From an uncultured Spirochaetaceae bacterium (GTDB taxonomy: Bacteria; Spirochaetota; Spirochaetia; Treponematales; UBA12059), in contig CALKWG010000117.1 in the NCBI GenBank assembly GCA_938004315.1, positions 1 through 8,472 on the forward strand: a DNA stretch of 8,472 bases. The letters are read 5' to 3'. Position numbers and translations under genes: made by a program. This document shows positions 6,988 to 8,472 of this stretch, in pieces (the stretch's first letter is position 1; each line of letters starts with the position of its first letter). The notes below the pieces were generated by a model. The model was given only the letters and a program-made list of their open reading frames with translations. It was not told the origin of the DNA and ran no database searches.

Positions 6988-8046
6988 ATGAAGCAAGCCG
7001 AGTTCGACCAGACCGTCCGCGTCCTCGAGGCCGGCGCCGCGAGCGAGCCTTTATCCGAGGCTGGGCGCCTGGTCTTCATGAGCGACTTCCACATGGGCGA
7101 TGGCTCGACGCGCGACGACTTCAGGCGCAACCGCGAGCTGGTCGCGGGCGTCCTTGCAAGCTATTACCTGCCGGGGAGCTGGCGCCTCGTGCTCAACGGC
7201 GATATCGAGGAGCTCCACAAGTTCAGCCCCGCCGTCATCCGCGCTAACTACCCCGAGCACTACGAGCTCTTCAGCGCCTTCCATCGCGACGGGCGCCTCG
7301 TCAAGATCGTGGGCAACCACGACCTGGCCTTGCTCCTGGAGCCCGAGTACGAGTATCCGCTCCTCGACGCGCTCAGGCTGGACGCGCCCGAGGGCCGCAT
7401 CCTGGCCTTCCACGGGCACCAGTCCAGGAAGCTGTACGAGAAGCATCACCGCCTGTCCGACCTCCTCGTGCGCTATTTCGTGAGCCCGCTCCGCATACCC
7501 GCCTTCGATAAGCCCCGGGAGAGCAAGCGTCGCTACCGGGCGGAGCGGCGCATCTACCGCGCCTCCAAGAACCTGGGCGCCGTGATCATAGCGGGCCACA
7601 CCCACCGGCCCCTCTTCGAGTCGCATAGCAAGTACGACAGCATGCGCTGGAACATCGAGTCGCTCCTGCGCGACTACACGCGCGCCGTGGCCGAGGAGCG
7701 CCCGGGCATCGAGGCCCTGGTGCGCATCTACGCCGACGAGCTGAAGCGCCTGAGCCGCGCCGAGCGCAGCCGCGGCCGGTCGCGAAGCCTCTACGAGCGC
7801 GAGGACCTCCTCGTGCCGTCCATGTTCAACTCCGGCTGCGCCGTCGGTAAGCTGGGCTTTACCTGCATAGAGCTCGACGGGACGAGCATAGCCTTGAGCT
7901 ACTGGAACCGGGCCGGCCAGGTCAGGCCCTATATCGAGCGCGAGGCGGCGGAGTCCGGCGGCCCGGCGGGCACGCCCTGGCGCCGCTACGTCTTGGCGCA
8001 GGACGAGCTGGCCTACGTCTTCGCCCGGCTCAGGCTCCTCTCATGA
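6988..8046 (+). CDS. Calcineurin-like metallophosphoesterase
   Basis: This is a predicted cytoplasmic, binuclear metal-dependent phosphoesterase of 352 residues, with no signal peptide or membrane segment visible. The family motifs are all present in order: SDFHMG with Asp33 and His35, NGDIEE with Asp72, GNHD (109-112), FHGH with His142 and His144, and GHTH (203-206). After GHTH comes an unusual charged helical insert (about 211-277) before the closing strand region FNSGCAVG (280-287), where many relatives continue almost directly. The substrate cannot be told from sequence; phosphodiester bonds in nucleotides, nucleic acid or lipid precursors are all possible. The start at 6988 has AAAGG upstream and gives a normal N terminus. 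It is divergent from the Wadjet operon and followed after 10 bp by thpR, so it probably forms an operon with that gene and not with jetABCD. Confidence 0.88.
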   Translation: MKQAEFDQTVRVLEAGAASEPLSEAGRLVFMSDFHMGDGSTRDDFRRNRELVAGVLASYYLPGSWRLVLNGDIEELHKFSPAVIRANYPEHYELFSAFHRDGRLVKIVGNHDLALLLEPEYEYPLLDALRLDAPEGRILAFHGHQSRKLYEKHHRLSDLLVRYFVSPLRIPAFDKPRESKRRYRAERRIYRASKNLGAVIIAGHTHRPLFESHSKYDSMRWNIESLLRDYTRAVAEERPGIEALVRIYADELKRLSRAERSRGRSRSLYEREDLLVPSMFNSGCAVGKLGFTCIELDGTSIALSYWNRAGQVRPYIEREAAESGGPAGTPWRRYVLAQDELAYVFARLRLLS

Positions 8047-8048
8047 GG
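8045..8048 (+). promoter_or_regulatory. Ribosome binding site of thpR
   Basis: GAGG overlaps the stop codon of the upstream phosphoesterase gene and lies eight bases before the ATG at 8057. Its position suggests that the two genes are co-transcribed and translated in succession. Confidence 0.55.
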
Positions 8049-8056
8049 CGGCACCA

Positions 8057-8472
8057 ATGAGGCTGTTCTTCGCCCTCCCTTTGCCCGACGAGGCCTTGGA
8101 CGCGCTCGAGGCGGCCGGGCGTAGCTTCATTGCGGCCGACATAAACATGGCGGACGCCCGGGCGGCCGCTGCCTTCGGCCGCGCCCGGTGGAGCCCCCGG
8201 GCCAATCTGCACCTGACCCTGGCCTTCCTGGGGGAATACGACGAGGCGGGGCTGGCCGCCGCCTTGGCTGCCGGCGAAGAGGCCTTCGGGCACGGGGCGC
8301 CCGCGCGGGTCTCCGGCCTCGCGCTTAAGCTGGAGGGCTGGGGCGCCTTTCCGCGCCTCGGCGCCGCCACGATACTCTGGGCCGGCCTCGGCCGCTCGCC
8401 TGAGCTCCTAGCCATAACCTCTCGTCTCCGCGCGGCGTTGGAGCGCGCCGGCCTTCGCTACGACCGCTCGCC
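8057..8472 (+). CDS. thpR: RNA 2',3'-cyclic phosphodiesterase ThpR/LigT (2H family), cut by the window edge
   Basis: This is the 5' part, 138 full codons, of a gene that continues past the right edge. Family members run to about 180-200 residues and hydrolyse 2',3'-cyclic phosphate ends of RNA to 2'-phosphates; LigT was first described as a 2'-5' RNA ligase. The N terminus MRLFFALPLP is typical. The first 2H motif is HLTLAFLGE (52-60), with His52 and Thr54. A later segment FPRLGAATILWAGLG matches the family's middle strand. The second HxT motif should lie just beyond the window, shortly after the visible YDRS. The stretch between the N terminus and the first motif seems somewhat long and Ala-rich. 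The gene starts 10 bp after the phosphoesterase stop, with GAGG overlapping that stop, so the two are probably one operon. Confidence 0.88.
   Translation, partial: MRLFFALPLPDEALDALEAAGRSFIAADINMADARAAAAFGRARWSPRANLHLTLAFLGEYDEAGLAAALAAGEEAFGHGAPARVSGLALKLEGWGAFPRLGAATILWAGLGRSPELLAITSRLRAALERAGLRYDRS

Noticed and set aside
6988..8472. Phosphoesterase and ThpR as extra Wadjet components
   Set aside because: They are divergent from jetABCD, have their own ribosome sites and belong to common chromosomal families. Nothing in the sequence ties them to the defence system.

Overview
This is a GC-rich bacterial window. Coding stretches are well above 60% G+C, while the left 96 bases are about 53% by hand count. 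It carries a complete anti-plasmid Wadjet system on the minus strand and the start of an ordinary two-gene operon on the plus strand. The host cannot be named from this sequence. Strong Shine-Dalgarno sites and the retained use of AGG (Arg) and ATA (Ile) codons argue against a streptomycete- or pseudomonad-type codon pattern. A high-GC spirochaete or a similar group is possible, but that is a weak guess.

Layout, left to right: (1) 1-133, non-coding and poorer in GC, with a perfect 14-bp hairpin at 97-128 just beyond the end of jetD. (2) 134-6897, four minus-strand genes transcribed right to left in the order jetA (DUF3375, kleisin-like), jetB (DUF4194, kite-like), jetC (SMC/SbcC-like ATPase) and jetD (DUF3322 plus DUF2220, Toprim nuclease). 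All three junctions overlap by 4 or 8 bases, so this is one tightly coupled operon. (3) 6898-6987, a 90-bp divergent intergenic region. (4) 6988-8046, a plus-strand calcineurin-like metallophosphoesterase, followed after 10 bp by (5) the 5' part of an RNA 2',3'-cyclic phosphodiesterase (ThpR/LigT, 2H family) that runs off the right edge.

How the genes work together: by family knowledge, JetA, JetB and JetC form an SMC-type loop-extruding complex that recognises small closed circular DNA, and JetD is the nuclease that cuts it. The domain content and gene order match type I Wadjet (DUF3375 in JetA, DUF4194 in JetB, DUF3322 and DUF2220 in JetD). Key catalytic motifs are intact: the JetC Walker A, SGGQ signature and Walker B, and the JetD Toprim Glu and DxD. 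The system therefore looks functional. The two phosphodiesterase genes are divergent and look like chromosomal neighbours rather than parts of the defence operon.

No undescribed system is evident. The most distinctive details are a 15-bp tandem repeat at the jetC/jetD junction that encodes an acidic JetC tail and also supplies the jetD ribosome binding site, the long Ala/Glu/Pro linker in JetD, the acidic insert in JetB, and the hairpin at the operon end.
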